Positions 1 through 8,707 are shown, counted from the stretch's first letter. The stretch is 64,000 nt of DNA from Pseudomonas sp. MF4836 (GCF_002018875.1 NZ_MVOL01000002.1:62001-126000); one strand, 5' to 3'. Notes: generated by a model not told the origin, from the sequence alone. A program made the numbers and translations.

Positions 1-2
1 CG

Positions 3-1013
3 CGGGTGGTGCTGGAACCGACTTCCGGGCGCGACAAGGCGAAAATCCGCAATGCCATCGAGCAGCTCACCGCCGGCGGCTCCACGGCGGGTGCTTCGGG
101 TATCGAGCTGGCCTACCAGATGGCGCGCCAGGGGTTCATCAAGGACGGCATCAACCGCATCCTGCTGGCCACCGATGGCGACTTCAACGTCGGTATCAGC
201 GACTTCGACAGCCTCAAGCAGATGGCTGCCGACAAGCGCAAAACCGGGGTCTCGCTGACCACCCTGGGCTTTGGTGTGGATAACTACAACGAGCACCTGA
301 TGGAGCAACTGGCCGATGCCGGCGATGGCAACTATGCCTACATCGACAACCTGCGCGAGGCCCGCAAGGTGCTGGTGGATCAACTCAGTTCGACCCTGGC
401 GGTGGTGGCCAAGGACGTGAAGCTGCAGGTGGAATTCAACCCGGCCCAGGTCAGCGAGTACCGCTTGCTGGGCTACGAGAACCGCGCGCTCAAGCGTGAG
501 GACTTTAACAACGACAAGGTCGATGCCGGGGAAATCGGCGCCGGGCACACGGTGACTGCGCTCTATGAAATCGTGCCCAAGGGCGAGAAGGGCTGGCTCG
601 AACCCCTGCGCTATGCCTCGGGCAAGGCGGCAGGCGAGAGCAGCAACAACCCGGAACTGGCGATGTTGCGCGTGCGCTACAAGGCGCCCGAAGGCGGTAG
701 CAGCCGCTTGATCGAGCGCCCGATCATGTCGCAGTCCCAGCCTGCCACGCTGGCGGCGGCCAGCACCGACCTGCGTTTTGCCGCAGCCGTGGCGGCGTTC
801 TCGCAGCAGCTCAAGGACGGGCGCTACACCGGCAGTTTCAGCCTCGACGACACCCTGAAGCTGGCGCGTGGCGCCCGGGGCGATGACCATTACGGCCTGC
901 GCGGCGAGTTCGTGCAGCTGGTTGAACTGGCGCAAAGCCTGCAAACTCAGGCCCCACAACCCGGCCTGGCCGCGCAGCGCGACGACAGCCAGATTCAGAG
1001 CCGACTTGAATGA
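3..1013 (+). CDS. VWA-domain protein (YfbK-like), 5' end outside window
   Basis: The gene is open at the left edge, so only the C-terminal 336 or so residues are visible. The segment around GGSTAGASGIELAYQMA, followed by RILLATDGDFNVG and LTTLGFG, is the middle and end of a von Willebrand factor type A domain of the YfbK type, with the TDGDFN strand typical of that family. The rest matches the YfbK C-terminal region in character (KLQVEFNP, the GHTVTALYEIVP strand, then LRVRYK). The N-terminal signal and the metal-site DxSxS would lie upstream. It precedes an ECF sigma factor and its membrane partner, spaced as one operon. VWA proteins of this kind are usually envelope-associated; its substrate or partner is unknown. 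Confidence 0.85.
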   Translation, partial: RVVLEPTSGRDKAKIRNAIEQLTAGGSTAGASGIELAYQMARQGFIKDGINRILLATDGDFNVGISDFDSLKQMAADKRKTGVSLTTLGFGVDNYNEHLMEQLADAGDGNYAYIDNLREARKVLVDQLSSTLAVVAKDVKLQVEFNPAQVSEYRLLGYENRALKREDFNNDKVDAGEIGAGHTVTALYEIVPKGEKGWLEPLRYASGKAAGESSNNPELAMLRVRYKAPEGGSSRLIERPIMSQSQPATLAAASTDLRFAAAVAAFSQQLKDGRYTGSFSLDDTLKLARGARGDDHYGLRGEFVQLVELAQSLQTQAPQPGLAAQRDDSQIQSRLE

Positions 1014-1050
1014 CACCATGATCCGCAGCGAACAGGAGTTGATCAGCACT

Positions 1051-1632
1051 ATGGCGGCTGCGAACCCACCCTCCGCCGCCAGCAGCGATGAAGCGCTGCT
1101 GGCGCGCTACCGCGCCGGTGATCCGGCGGCCTTCGAGGTGCTGTATCAGCGCCATCGCCAGGGGCTGTACCGCTTTCTCCTGGGCCTGTGCAACAAGCCC
1201 GAGCTGGCCGAAGAGGTGTACCAGGACACCTGGCTGAGCCTGATCCGCAGCACCAGCCAGCCCCAGGGCCGGGCGACCTTTCGCACCTGGCTGTACCAGA
1301 TCGCCCGTAACCGGCTGATCGATCACTGGCGCAAGCACGGGCAGCGCAACCCGTTGCACGACAGCTACGACGAGCAAATGCACGGTGAGGTCGATGACGC
1401 GCCGGGCCCGGAGCAACAGTTGAGCCTGAGCCGTGACCAGCAGCGCATCGACGCGGCCCTCGAAGACTTGCCGGCCGACCAGCGCGAAGTGTTCCTGCTG
1501 CGTGCCCATGGCGACCTGGACTTGCCGGAGATCGCCAGCCTCACCCAAACCCCGCTGGAAACCGTAAAGAGCCGTTTCCGTTATGCGTTGAAAAAACTGC
1601 GTCGGCTCCTGGCCGAGGAGGTACTCACATGA
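1051..1632 (+). CDS. ECF-type RNA polymerase sigma factor
   Basis: This is a small sigma-70 family factor with only regions 2 and 4. Region 2 is seen in ALLARYRAGDPAAFEVLYQRH and AEEVYQDTWLSLIR, with the DNA-facing FRTWLYQIARNRLIDHWR. Region 4 is LPADQREVFLLR to TPLETVKSRFRYALKKLR, a helix-turn-helix. I chose the ATG at 1051, which has AGGAG 12 bases upstream; an in-frame ATG at 1018, 4 bases after the VWA gene, would add 11 residues but has no ribosome site. The stop overlaps the start of the next gene by 4 bases (ATGA), indicating translational coupling with a membrane protein that is probably its anti-sigma partner. Confidence 0.88.
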   Translation: MAAANPPSAASSDEALLARYRAGDPAAFEVLYQRHRQGLYRFLLGLCNKPELAEEVYQDTWLSLIRSTSQPQGRATFRTWLYQIARNRLIDHWRKHGQRNPLHDSYDEQMHGEVDDAPGPEQQLSLSRDQQRIDAALEDLPADQREVFLLRAHGDLDLPEIASLTQTPLETVKSRFRYALKKLRRLLAEEVLT

Positions 1633-2354
1633 CTGACGCCCGACAAACGCCACCTTCTGTCGAAGAACAGATGCTCAAGCACATCCGCCAGCACAGCGTT
1701 GGCGAGCCCCCGGCCAGCCTCGATGCACTGATTCTGGCCAGCGCCCGGCGTGAACTGCCAAAACCCGCGCCGAACCTGTGGCAGCGCTGGTTGCAGGCCT
1801 GCCAGAAACCCCGCCTGCAGATGGCGTTCGCCAGCCTGTTTGGCGTGGCCTTGATCCTGGTGCTGGTCCAGCGTTCGCCGGATCATTACCCGACGCCGAC
1901 CATGGCACCCGCGCCGGCTCCCGCTCCCGCCTCCGCGCCCATTGCGCCCATGGCCCGGCAAATGGCCGAGCCGGCCCCCGCCGAGCTGGCCGAGCGCGTG
2001 CCGGAGCCGATGGTGCGGGGTGCGATGTCTGCGCCTGCTCCACGCCCGGCGGCGCCCATGGGCGGTTTGTCGGCCAGCCCCGCCGCCCGGGAGTACAGCG
2101 ACCAAACCCAGATGTTCAGCGACGAGGCCTCGGCCCAGGTAGCCAAGCCCATGGCCGATCAGGCCAAGGGCAAGCCCATGCTCAGCAAGCGGGCGGCGGT
2201 CCCGGTGCGGTCGGTGGACGACGAGTTGCGGGAGGTGTTGCGCCTGCGTGAAGCGGGGCAGGTGAAGGAGGCTGACCAGCGTCTGGAGGCTTTGCACAAG
2301 CGTTATCCACAGCTGGACGTGCAGGCTCGATTGCAGGACTTGCAGCGGCCATGA
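1629..2354 (+). CDS. Putative membrane anti-sigma factor / sigma-associated protein
   Basis: 241 residues. A soluble N-terminal part (about 1-60) is followed by one transmembrane segment near residues 64-80 (LQMAFASLFGVALILVLVQ). A long Ala/Pro/Met-rich stretch then leads to a C-terminal charged helix region (DDELREVLRLREAGQVKEADQRLEAL). Position directly after an ECF sigma gene with a 4-base overlap, and the cytoplasmic-TM-periplasmic plan, suggest an anti-sigma factor. No zinc-binding HxxxCxxC motif is visible, so it is not a classical ZAS protein. The low-complexity linker probably spans the periplasm. Function is inferred from context only. Confidence 0.6.
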   Translation: MTDARQTPPSVEEQMLKHIRQHSVGEPPASLDALILASARRELPKPAPNLWQRWLQACQKPRLQMAFASLFGVALILVLVQRSPDHYPTPTMAPAPAPAPASAPIAPMARQMAEPAPAELAERVPEPMVRGAMSAPAPRPAAPMGGLSASPAAREYSDQTQMFSDEASAQVAKPMADQAKGKPMLSKRAAVPVRSVDDELREVLRLREAGQVKEADQRLEALHKRYPQLDVQARLQDLQRP

Positions 2355-2436
2355 TGCAAAAGGCTGCGCAAAAATTGGTCTGCGGCGCTGAAAGCGAGCA
2401 CTATCGAGCCCAGGTCCGCAAAGTGGGAGATTGGCC

Positions 2437-2625
2437 ATGGCGCCACGTATCGACGGCATCGCCAAACTATTGAATTGCCCGACCAAGGGCAATGACATAC
2501 GCCAGGCGATCAAGCAGAGCCGCAAGGATTTCGGTCTGGAAGCTGAGGCAGAAGATGACGAAGGGGAGCCATTGCCGGCTCCCGGTAGCGCGGAGCCCCC
2601 GGCCCCCGATACCGACACGAAATAA
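2437..2625 (+). CDS. Small conserved-type hypothetical protein
   Basis: 62 residues starting MAPRIDGIAKLLNCP, with a basic, helical first half (GNDIRQAIKQSRKDFGLE) and an acidic Pro/Ala-rich tail ending DTDTK. The ATG at 2437 has a good ribosome site (GGGAGA, 2425-2430) 6 bases away. The stop codon is built into the terminator stem that follows. It stands 82 bases after the sigma operon and may have its own promoter. No family recognised; no signal peptide or membrane segment. Confidence 0.6.
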   Translation: MAPRIDGIAKLLNCPTKGNDIRQAIKQSRKDFGLEAEAEDDEGEPLPAPGSAEPPAPDTDTK

Positions 2626-2652
2626 CGCCGCGAGCACGCTCGCGGCGTTTTG
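2624..2652 (+). terminator. Rho-independent terminator
   Basis: A perfect 12-base stem (AACGCCGCGAGC, 2-base loop, GCTCGCGGCGTT) is followed by a T-rich tract. The first two bases of the stem are the last two of the TAA stop of the preceding small gene, so termination is immediate. Confidence 0.85.
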
Positions 2653-2685
2653 GTTTGACAGCCCCGCCTGTACTGCCCTCGACGC

Positions 2686-3150
2686 TTAGTGGTAGGGCGA
2701 ACTCTTCAAGTCGAGAAACTCGGGCGGGCAGCCGGCCTCCCGCATGCGCTGGCCACGGTTGGGGTACAGCTGCCATTGGGTTTCCAGCTGCCAGCGATAC
2801 CAGGTCAGGTGCTGGACTATCCGCCGCCGGCAAAGCGGCGACAGTTCCGCCAGCCAGTCGGGACCGTCCGGTGCCAGGCGCAGGCGCGTCGCGTAATAAC
2901 CGAAGAGGTTTTCCCGCAGGCTGAAGCCATCGTCCAGGGTTTCTTCGAGGCTGTGCACATACAGTTCGAAACTCTCGCGCAGTTGCTGCTCGCCTTCGGC
3001 ATGGTCGCGAACGTAGAGAAAAATATCCGTCCAGTTGATGCTGAACATATGGTCGCCCCAGTCGGGATCACGGGTGAAATACGGGCCCTTTCCGCGAAAG
3101 AACTGCGGGATTTCCTGGCGCTGCAGGGCATCTTCGAAATTGTTGCTCAT
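2686..3150 (-). CDS. Hypothetical protein, second gene of a two-gene operon
   Basis: 154 residues from the ATG at 3148-3150, which overlaps the stop of the upstream gene (ATGA). It is soluble, aromatic-rich and acidic (YFTRDPDWGDHMFSINWTD near the N-terminus; LTWYRWQLETQWQLYPNRGQRM near the C-terminus). No signal peptide and no domain I recognise. Tight coupling to a gene with an Imm50-like C-terminus suggests the two proteins act together, perhaps in contact-dependent antagonism or its neutralisation, but nothing in the sequence proves this. Confidence 0.6.
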   Translation of the reverse strand: MSNNFEDALQRQEIPQFFRGKGPYFTRDPDWGDHMFSINWTDIFLYVRDHAEGEQQLRESFELYVHSLEETLDDGFSLRENLFGYYATRLRLAPDGPDWLAELSPLCRRRIVQHLTWYRWQLETQWQLYPNRGQRMREAGCPPEFLDLKSSPYH

Positions 3151-4001
3151 GGGCGGGGTTCCTCGCGTGAACCTTGGACGTTGCTGATGCTGACCGACAG
3201 CGCCACGCATTCGATCAGGCAGTCGAAACCGATCTTCAGTTGTAGAAAATACCCGCCCGGCACTGCGGTTATTCGGGTCCGGGCGCGGCCATCGAAGCGG
3301 GTGCCGCTGACCGCCAGGTCGCTGATCCCTTGCACCGTCAGATCCAGGGCGCAATGGCTCGGCGCCTGGCTGTCCGGCCAGGTGGAAGGTCGTGATGTCA
3401 GGCGCGTCAGAGCGCCCGCCAGGTGCAGGCTCAGTTGCTCGTCTTGAAACACCGGGCCCCGGGTGGCCAGGTCATAGGGGCTGGCCGCCATGCCGAATAC
3501 GGCTTTCCAGGCTGCGGGGTTATCGACGGCGAACAACCAGTCGTAAGTGCCCAGGTCGCGCTCGGGGAGGGCCCGGCAGTGCGCCAGGGACGGCAGGCTG
3601 GCGCGGGCCAGATCATCGCGCCAGAGCTCCTGGGCAGCGTTAAGCAGGCGCTGGAAAAAATCCCGGCTGTTTTCGATCCTGGCCGGCCAGGTGGAGGGCC
3701 ACTGACTGTCTTCGTAGTCGTCTTCGTCGTCCTCCCACACGTGCTGGAAGTCATAGCCAGGGTCGGCCAGGGCTTCTTGCAGCACTTCCACCAACAGCCG
3801 CCGATGGCGAAAATTTTCCTCGCCGTGGGTGCGGGCCAGACAATGCTGGCGGATCAGGTAGTCGCGGTCTTCGTCGGCGTTGGGGTTGTAGCGGCTGAGT
3901 TCGGCGTCGAGGGCGGGGGGCATGTCATAGCGCATAAAGCAGCTGACCCAATGCCGCAGGCTCGGCTGGTAAGGCTGGTTGGAACCGGGGTGGCACAGCA
4001 T
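3147..4001 (-). CDS. Hypothetical protein with Imm50-like C-terminal domain
   Basis: 284 residues. The start at 3999-4001 is supported by AGGAGGT four bases upstream. The N-terminal 200 residues are acidic (WEDDEDDYEDSQW) and unrecognised. The last 60 or so (DLTVQGISDLAVSG, then GGYFLQLKIGFDCLIECVALSVSISNVQG) align by eye with the C-terminus of the Imm50-type gene at 47561-47950 (DLLLSAVSDVEMIDF, YHYVQLEIGPHCKLNCRARSLEVINI). This gives a fusion of an unknown module to an immunity-like domain. Its stop overlaps the start of the next gene, so the two are co-translated. Confidence 0.6.
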   Translation of the reverse strand: MLCHPGSNQPYQPSLRHWVSCFMRYDMPPALDAELSRYNPNADEDRDYLIRQHCLARTHGEENFRHRRLLVEVLQEALADPGYDFQHVWEDDEDDYEDSQWPSTWPARIENSRDFFQRLLNAAQELWRDDLARASLPSLAHCRALPERDLGTYDWLFAVDNPAAWKAVFGMAASPYDLATRGPVFQDEQLSLHLAGALTRLTSRPSTWPDSQAPSHCALDLTVQGISDLAVSGTRFDGRARTRITAVPGGYFLQLKIGFDCLIECVALSVSISNVQGSREEPRP

Positions 4002-4156
4002 CGGGACCTCCTGTCCGGGCTCGGCGCGAGGCGCCGCGAACCTGGCCGGGACGCTGGCCATGCAGCGCCCTCTGGCGAAAGGCGCGAATGTAGCAAGTTG
4101 CGCCCCGCCACGACAGCTTCGGCAAGCGGCTGCTGGCAGGGCGCGATCACGGCACC

Positions 4157-5488
4157 TCAGAAATCGGCGATAAATTGCACGCCGCCCACCACGGCCGAGT
4201 CGGTCTGGGTCACGCCGCCGGGGTACTTCACGTATTGCAGGTTGGGCCGCACCATCAGCCAGCGGGTGGCCTGGTAGCCGTAGTTGATCTCGTAGCTGTA
4301 TTCGCGCTTTTGCTCCGGCACATAGAGTGCGTCGTCGATGGACGTCACCCCGTGGTCGGCATTGAGCACCTGAGCGTTACGGCTGTAGCGGTCGTTGACC
4401 TTGAGCCGCGAGGCGCCCAGACCAATGGTGTCATCCGGGCGCGAGGCGAACGGGCCGCGATAGATCAGGCCGACCTGGATCAGGTTCTCGATCATGCTGC
4501 TGTCCGGGTCGTTGAAGGTCATGTTGGTGAACACATTCAACCCACGCTTGTTGTTGCCCTCCACCGTGGTCAACTGCTGCTGGGCCGAGAGCCACCAACC
4601 GCTGTTGTCGCGGTACTTTTTGTAGGGCAGGCCGCTGCGGGCGGCATCGTTGCCGTCGGCGTCCTTGAGCATGTCGCGACCGTCGACATCGCTGTAGTAG
4701 TAACCCAGGTGGTACTCGGACGAGAGGTCGTTGATCCGGCCTTTCCACACCGCTTCCAGCGGGAAGCTGGTGCCCACCGAACCTGCGATAAACGGCTTGA
4801 AGCCATTGCTCAGCTCGGCGTTGCCGGGGTTTTTGTCATAGGCGCCGGCCTGCACGTAGAACTCGGGGGTGAAGTGGTAGCGCACGCGGATCGCCCACTG
4901 GCTGATGGGGAAGCTGTTCCAGGTGCCGTTCCAGTTGCCTTCCTGGGAGCCGCACAGGGTCACGTTCTGGAATTCGCAGGGGAACTGGTCGAAGTCTTCG
5001 CCATGGCCGAAGCGCCCCAGTTTCACTGCCAGTCTGCGCTCGAAGAACTTCTGCTCGTACCACAGCTGCGACAGGCGCCAGGCATTGCCGCCGCCGTAGA
5101 CCTCCATGGTCGACGTCATGCCGGTGGCGTCGGGGTGGTGCACCCGGTCATTGGTGATGTCCTTGCCATGGCGTTCGCCGATGCCGATGCGCAAGGTCGC
5201 GTCCTGCCAGCCCAGGAGCTTCTGCAGGTCCATGTCGACACCGAGAATGATCTGGTCGCTGAGCCGCGCCGTGGTGCTGCTGTCATAACCGCCGGCGAGG
5301 TTGGAGCCCAGCTCGGCGACGTATTTGAGGGTGAAGTCAAAACCCTGCTGCGCCAGTTTTTGCCGCTGGCCGTTCCAGTCTCCCAGCAGCCACGGCGACT
5401 CGGCGTCGAGGGCATCGTAGGCGAAGGCACCAGCGGAAAAACCACTGGCCAGCAAGCACAGTACAGCCCCGGATAAGTGTTTGTTCAT
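4157..5488 (-). CDS. oprB: Carbohydrate-selective porin, OprB family
   Basis: 443 residues with a signal peptide of about 23 (MNKHLSGAVLCLLASGFSAG, cleavage after AFA). The body is a 16-stranded porin type: SPWLLGDWNGQRQKLAQQGFDF is the OprB N-terminal signature, then many alternating aromatic strands, a Cys pair (PCEFQNVTLCG) and a terminal DF residue pair as in outer-membrane barrels. OprB porins admit glucose and other sugars. It lies downstream of the rhamnose catabolic operon but a terminator at 5591-5621 separates them, so it is probably transcribed on its own; a role in rhamnose or rhamnoside entry is an inference from position. Confidence 0.85.
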   Translation of the reverse strand: MNKHLSGAVLCLLASGFSAGAFAYDALDAESPWLLGDWNGQRQKLAQQGFDFTLKYVAELGSNLAGGYDSSTTARLSDQIILGVDMDLQKLLGWQDATLRIGIGERHGKDITNDRVHHPDATGMTSTMEVYGGGNAWRLSQLWYEQKFFERRLAVKLGRFGHGEDFDQFPCEFQNVTLCGSQEGNWNGTWNSFPISQWAIRVRYHFTPEFYVQAGAYDKNPGNAELSNGFKPFIAGSVGTSFPLEAVWKGRINDLSSEYHLGYYYSDVDGRDMLKDADGNDAARSGLPYKKYRDNSGWWLSAQQQLTTVEGNNKRGLNVFTNMTFNDPDSSMIENLIQVGLIYRGPFASRPDDTIGLGASRLKVNDRYSRNAQVLNADHGVTSIDDALYVPEQKREYSYEINYGYQATRWLMVRPNLQYVKYPGGVTQTDSAVVGGVQFIADF

Positions 5489-5590
5489 GAGCGGATTTAC
5501 CTGTTGTTATTGTTGTGGGCACAGCCCTGCGCGAGGATTTCCGGGCGCAGTGATCCGCGACGTGGTGGCCACGCCGTTCGCGGAATGTTT

Positions 5591-5621
5591 AAAAAAAGCC
5601 CGGGCCTGCTCAGGCAGACCC
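5591..5621 (-). terminator. Terminator of the rhamnose catabolic operon
   Basis: Read on the minus strand, GGGTCTGC pairs with GCAGGCCC (one G-T pair) across a short loop, then GGGC and a run of seven T. It stands 14 bases after the aldolase stop and separates that operon from the oprB gene. Confidence 0.75.
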
Positions 5622-5634
5622 GTAGAGGTTCGGC

Positions 5635-6441
5635 TCAGTAAGTGCGGGAGGGGCCTGTCGCCGGGGCGCCGTCCGGCTCGCGATAGCGCGCCAGATTGTT
5701 CAGCGCGGCCTGGCGGAACAGGCTGATATCGATGCCCACGGCAATGAACTGGCAACCCCATTCGCGATAGCGGCGAGCGTCCTCTTCAAAGGGCGCGAGG
5801 ATTCCGGCGATCTTGCCGGCGGCCAGGGTGGCATCGATGGCGGTGCGGATCTGCGCCTGCACCTCGGGGTGTCCGGGGTTGCCGGGAAAGCCCAGACCTG
5901 AAGACAGGTCCGCCGGGCCGACAAACACCGCGTGCACGCCTTCGACGGCGGCAATATCGGCGACGTTTTCCACCCCCAGTTTCGATTCCACCTGGACGAT
6001 CAGGCACAGCTCTTCATGGGCCGTGGCCAGGTAGTCGGGCACCCCGTCCCAGCGCGTTGCCCGTGCCAGGCCACCACCGACGCCGCGAATGCCGTGGGGC
6101 GGATAACGCATGGCGCGCACCAGTTGCCGCGCCTGCTCCGCGGTTTCGACCATGGGCACCATCAGGCTCTGTACGCCGATATCCAGCAGTTGCTTGATTA
6201 GGCTGCTGTCGCCATTGACCGCCCGTACCACCGGCGCGCTGGCGTAGGGCGCCACTGCCTGGAGCTGGGCGAGGATGCTGGGCACGGTGTTGGGCGCGTG
6301 TTCGCCATCGATCAGCAGCCAGTCGTAGCCGGTGCTGGCGGCGATTTCCGCGGCGTAGCCGGTGGCAAAACCGGCCCACAAGCCGTATTGGGTGGTACTG
6401 CCGGCCAGGGCAGCCTTGAAGCGGTTAGGGGGCATCTGCAT
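5635..6441 (-). CDS. rhmA: 2-keto-3-deoxy-L-rhamnonate aldolase (HpcH/HpaI family)
   Basis: 268 residues of the class II, metal-dependent HpcH/HpaI aldolase family: YDWLLIDGEHAPN holds the catalytic His, IVQVESKLGVENV the metal-binding Glu, and VFVGPADLSSGLG the metal-binding Asp. The reaction expected here is cleavage of 2-keto-3-deoxy-L-rhamnonate to pyruvate and L-lactaldehyde, the last step of the non-phosphorylative rhamnose route. The family also includes 4-hydroxy-2-oxoheptanedioate aldolase, and sequence alone does not separate them; the adjacent rhamnonate dehydratase and rhamnose dehydrogenase do. It is the last gene of a five-gene minus-strand operon. Confidence 0.85.
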   Translation of the reverse strand: MQMPPNRFKAALAGSTTQYGLWAGFATGYAAEIAASTGYDWLLIDGEHAPNTVPSILAQLQAVAPYASAPVVRAVNGDSSLIKQLLDIGVQSLMVPMVETAEQARQLVRAMRYPPHGIRGVGGGLARATRWDGVPDYLATAHEELCLIVQVESKLGVENVADIAAVEGVHAVFVGPADLSSGLGFPGNPGHPEVQAQIRTAIDATLAAGKIAGILAPFEEDARRYREWGCQFIAVGIDISLFRQAALNNLARYREPDGAPATGPSRTY

Positions 6442-6456
6442 GGCGAGGCTCCTGGG

Positions 6457-7227
6457 TTATTGCAGGTTGACGAACAGACCGCCGTCCACCAACAGGGCGG
6501 CGCCGGTGACGTAGCGGGCCATGTCGGACGCGAGAAATACGATCGGCCCAGCGATGTCATGGGGTTCGCCGAGGCGGCCCAGGGGCGTGCGCTTGACCAT
6601 GTACTCGCGTTTTTCCGGATCGGCGAAGTCGTCCTTGTTGATGTCGGTGGCGATCGACCCCGGCAGCACCGAGTTGCAGCGAATGCCATAGGGCCCCAGG
6701 GCAATGGCGCAGGACTGCATCAGCGAATGCAGGCCGGCCTTGGTCGGCGTGTAGTGGGTTTGCATGCCGCCGCCCACCAGGGCGCTGATGGAGCTGACGG
6801 CGATGATCGCGCCGCCGCTGCCCTGGCGTTTCATCTGGTTGGCCGCGGCCTGCACTGCGAAGTAGGCGCCATTGAGGTTGGTGTTCACCGTCTTCAGGTA
6901 CACCTCCTTGGGCATGTCGAGGAAGGAGTGGAAGGGGCAGATGCCGGCGTTGTTGACGAACACATCGACACTGCCGAAGGCCTCGACGGCGGCATCCACC
7001 AGACGCTCGCCGGTGTCGAGGTCGGCGGCGTCGCTGCCGATCTGGATCGCCTGGCCGCCGAAGGCCTCGATCTCCTTGAGCAGGGACGCGGCGGACTCGT
7101 GGCCCTGGGCGCTGCCGCTGTGGGCAACCACCACCCGGCCACCCTGGCGGGCGCATTCGAGGGCCGCAGCGCGGCCGATGCCACGGGAGGCGCCGGTGAT
7201 GATGACAGTCTTGTCTTTGAGCAACAT
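6457..7227 (-). CDS. L-rhamnose 1-dehydrogenase (SDR family)
   Basis: 256 residues, a classical short-chain dehydrogenase: cofactor motif TGASRGIG near the N-terminus, NNAG, catalytic Ser in SSISALVGGG, and Tyr/Lys in YTPTK. The segment GGGMQTHYTPTKAGLHSLMQ and the C-terminus YVTGAALLVDGGLFVNLQ are what I recall from characterised NAD(P)-dependent L-rhamnose 1-dehydrogenases such as that of Azotobacter. It oxidises L-rhamnose to the 1,4-lactone. No C-terminal Cys or other oddity. Neighbours (aldolase 15 bases downstream, RhaT upstream) support the assignment. Confidence 0.85.
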   Translation of the reverse strand: MLLKDKTVIITGASRGIGRAAALECARQGGRVVVAHSGSAQGHESAASLLKEIEAFGGQAIQIGSDAADLDTGERLVDAAVEAFGSVDVFVNNAGICPFHSFLDMPKEVYLKTVNTNLNGAYFAVQAAANQMKRQGSGGAIIAVSSISALVGGGMQTHYTPTKAGLHSLMQSCAIALGPYGIRCNSVLPGSIATDINKDDFADPEKREYMVKRTPLGRLGEPHDIAGPIVFLASDMARYVTGAALLVDGGLFVNLQ

Positions 7228-7251
7228 AAAGAGACTCCTTTGGAAGTGGGA

Positions 7252-8310
7252 TCAGCCCAGGTAATTGCCGTAGCCAACCATGGCGATGGACGCCAGGATC
7301 ACCGCGATGCCCAGTAGCAGCACCTGTTTGGTTCGAGCGCTGGTGCCCTGCCATTCACGGAAGTACAGGCCCCAGAAGTTGGACACGATGATGATGAACG
7401 ACATGTGCAACACCCAGGAGCTGGCGTCGTTGTGCATGCGGCTGGCGCCCATGCCGTAGAAGAAAAACTGCAGGAACCACAGGGTGCCGGCCGTGGCCAC
7501 CAACAGGTAGTTGCGCAGCAGCGGGGTCGAGCGGTCGGTGTAGTTGTGGAAGGTGCGGTTGCGGTAGTTCAGCCACAGGCACCAGAGGCCGTTGGTGGTC
7601 AGGCCGCCCCACATGATCACCATAAAGGTCACGTTGTTCTGGAACAGGCTGTTGGCGCCGTGGGCGATGGCGGCTTCGGCCAGGGGTTGGCCGGCAGCGA
7701 TACCGTAGCTGAAGCAGGCACTGAGCACCCCGGAGATCAGCGCCACGAGGGCGCCCTTGGCCAGGGAGAACTCCTTGACGCTTTCGAACTTGGTGCTGTC
7801 CGGTACTTCCCGCTCCTTGACCAGCCCGGCGCGGCCGCACAGGGCGATGCCCAGCAGCGACACCAGAACGCCGATCAGTACCCAATGGCCACCGGGGTTG
7901 CCGAGCATTTCGCTGAAGGTGCCGGCCTGGGCATCGGTGAACAGATCGCGGTAGATCGGTGGCATCAGCGCGCCCAGGGCCGAGGTCAGGCCCATGATCA
8001 GCGACATGCCCAGGGACAGCCCGAGGTAGCGCATGGTCAGGCCGAACGTCAGCCCGCCGATGCCCCACAGCACGCCGAAAAAGTAGGTCCAGAACAGGGT
8101 GACGCCGTCGGCGTTGCGCAGGATCTCGACAAAGCCCGGCACCGTGAGTTGCGCGGCAATCAGCGGCACCACCAGCCAGGACACCAGGCCGCCGGTGATC
8201 CAGTAGCTTTCCCAGGCCCAGCCACCCACTTTCTTGTAGGGGATATAAAAACTGCCGGAGGCGAAGCCGCCGATAAAGTGCAGGATCACTCCCAGAAAAA
8301 TGATTTCCAC
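7252..8310 (-). CDS. rhaT: L-rhamnose/H+ symporter RhaT
   Basis: 352 residues with about ten transmembrane helices. The opening FLGVILHFIGGFASGSFYIPYKKVGGWAWE and the GLTMRYLGLSLGMSLIMG segment are typical of RhaT of the drug/metabolite transporter superfamily; the length is close to the E. coli protein (344). It imports L-rhamnose with a proton across the inner membrane. It sits between the mutarotase and dehydrogenase genes, so uptake, anomer conversion and oxidation are encoded in order. Confidence 0.92.
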   Translation of the reverse strand: MEIIFLGVILHFIGGFASGSFYIPYKKVGGWAWESYWITGGLVSWLVVPLIAAQLTVPGFVEILRNADGVTLFWTYFFGVLWGIGGLTFGLTMRYLGLSLGMSLIMGLTSALGALMPPIYRDLFTDAQAGTFSEMLGNPGGHWVLIGVLVSLLGIALCGRAGLVKEREVPDSTKFESVKEFSLAKGALVALISGVLSACFSYGIAAGQPLAEAAIAHGANSLFQNNVTFMVIMWGGLTTNGLWCLWLNYRNRTFHNYTDRSTPLLRNYLLVATAGTLWFLQFFFYGMGASRMHNDASSWVLHMSFIIIVSNFWGLYFREWQGTSARTKQVLLLGIAVILASIAMVGYGNYLG

Positions 8311-8371
8311 GTTGCGCTTTCCTTCTTATTTTTATCAGCGATAAGGGCCGGCACCGAGGCGCCGGCACGGT

Positions 8372-8692
8372 TCAAGGGCGTGGCAGGTCGAACATCGGTT
8401 GCAGCTCCACGCTCAGCGGCGAGCCGTCGGGGTGGCTGGGCATGATGTCTTGCATGTATTGCCACCAGCGTTGCATCACCGGGTGTCGGGGCAAGTCGTC
8501 CAGGCCGTGGGCGTCCTGGTGGGTCATCACCGCGAACAGGGCGTGGCTCTGGGGGTCGAGGAAGATTCGGTAATCCTCGATCTCGGCCCCGTGCAGCAAG
8601 GCCACCAGCTCCGGCCAGATTTGATCGTGGCGGCGCAGGTATTCCTGCGCCTGACCGGGGTTGAGGTTCATCCGAAAAGCACGGGTCTGCAT
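8372..8692 (-). CDS. rhaM: L-rhamnose mutarotase
   Basis: 106 residues, the usual family length. Motifs include MQTRAFRMNLNPGQAQEYLRRHDQIWPEL with the His proposed as catalytic, YRIFLDPQSHALFAVM, and VMQRWWQYMQDIM. It interconverts alpha and beta L-rhamnose, feeding the anomer the dehydrogenase uses. 15 bases downstream of rhamnonate dehydratase and 61 bases upstream of rhaT, in one operon. Confidence 0.93.
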   Translation of the reverse strand: MQTRAFRMNLNPGQAQEYLRRHDQIWPELVALLHGAEIEDYRIFLDPQSHALFAVMTHQDAHGLDDLPRHPVMQRWWQYMQDIMPSHPDGSPLSVELQPMFDLPRP

Positions 8693-8707
8693 GGCGTGGC
8701 TCCTCGA

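Noticed and set aside
2686..4001. The two overlapping orphan genes as a classical toxin-antitoxin pair
   Set aside because: Both are too long, with no toxin fold and no DNA-binding domain for autoregulation; only an immunity-like C-terminus can be argued.
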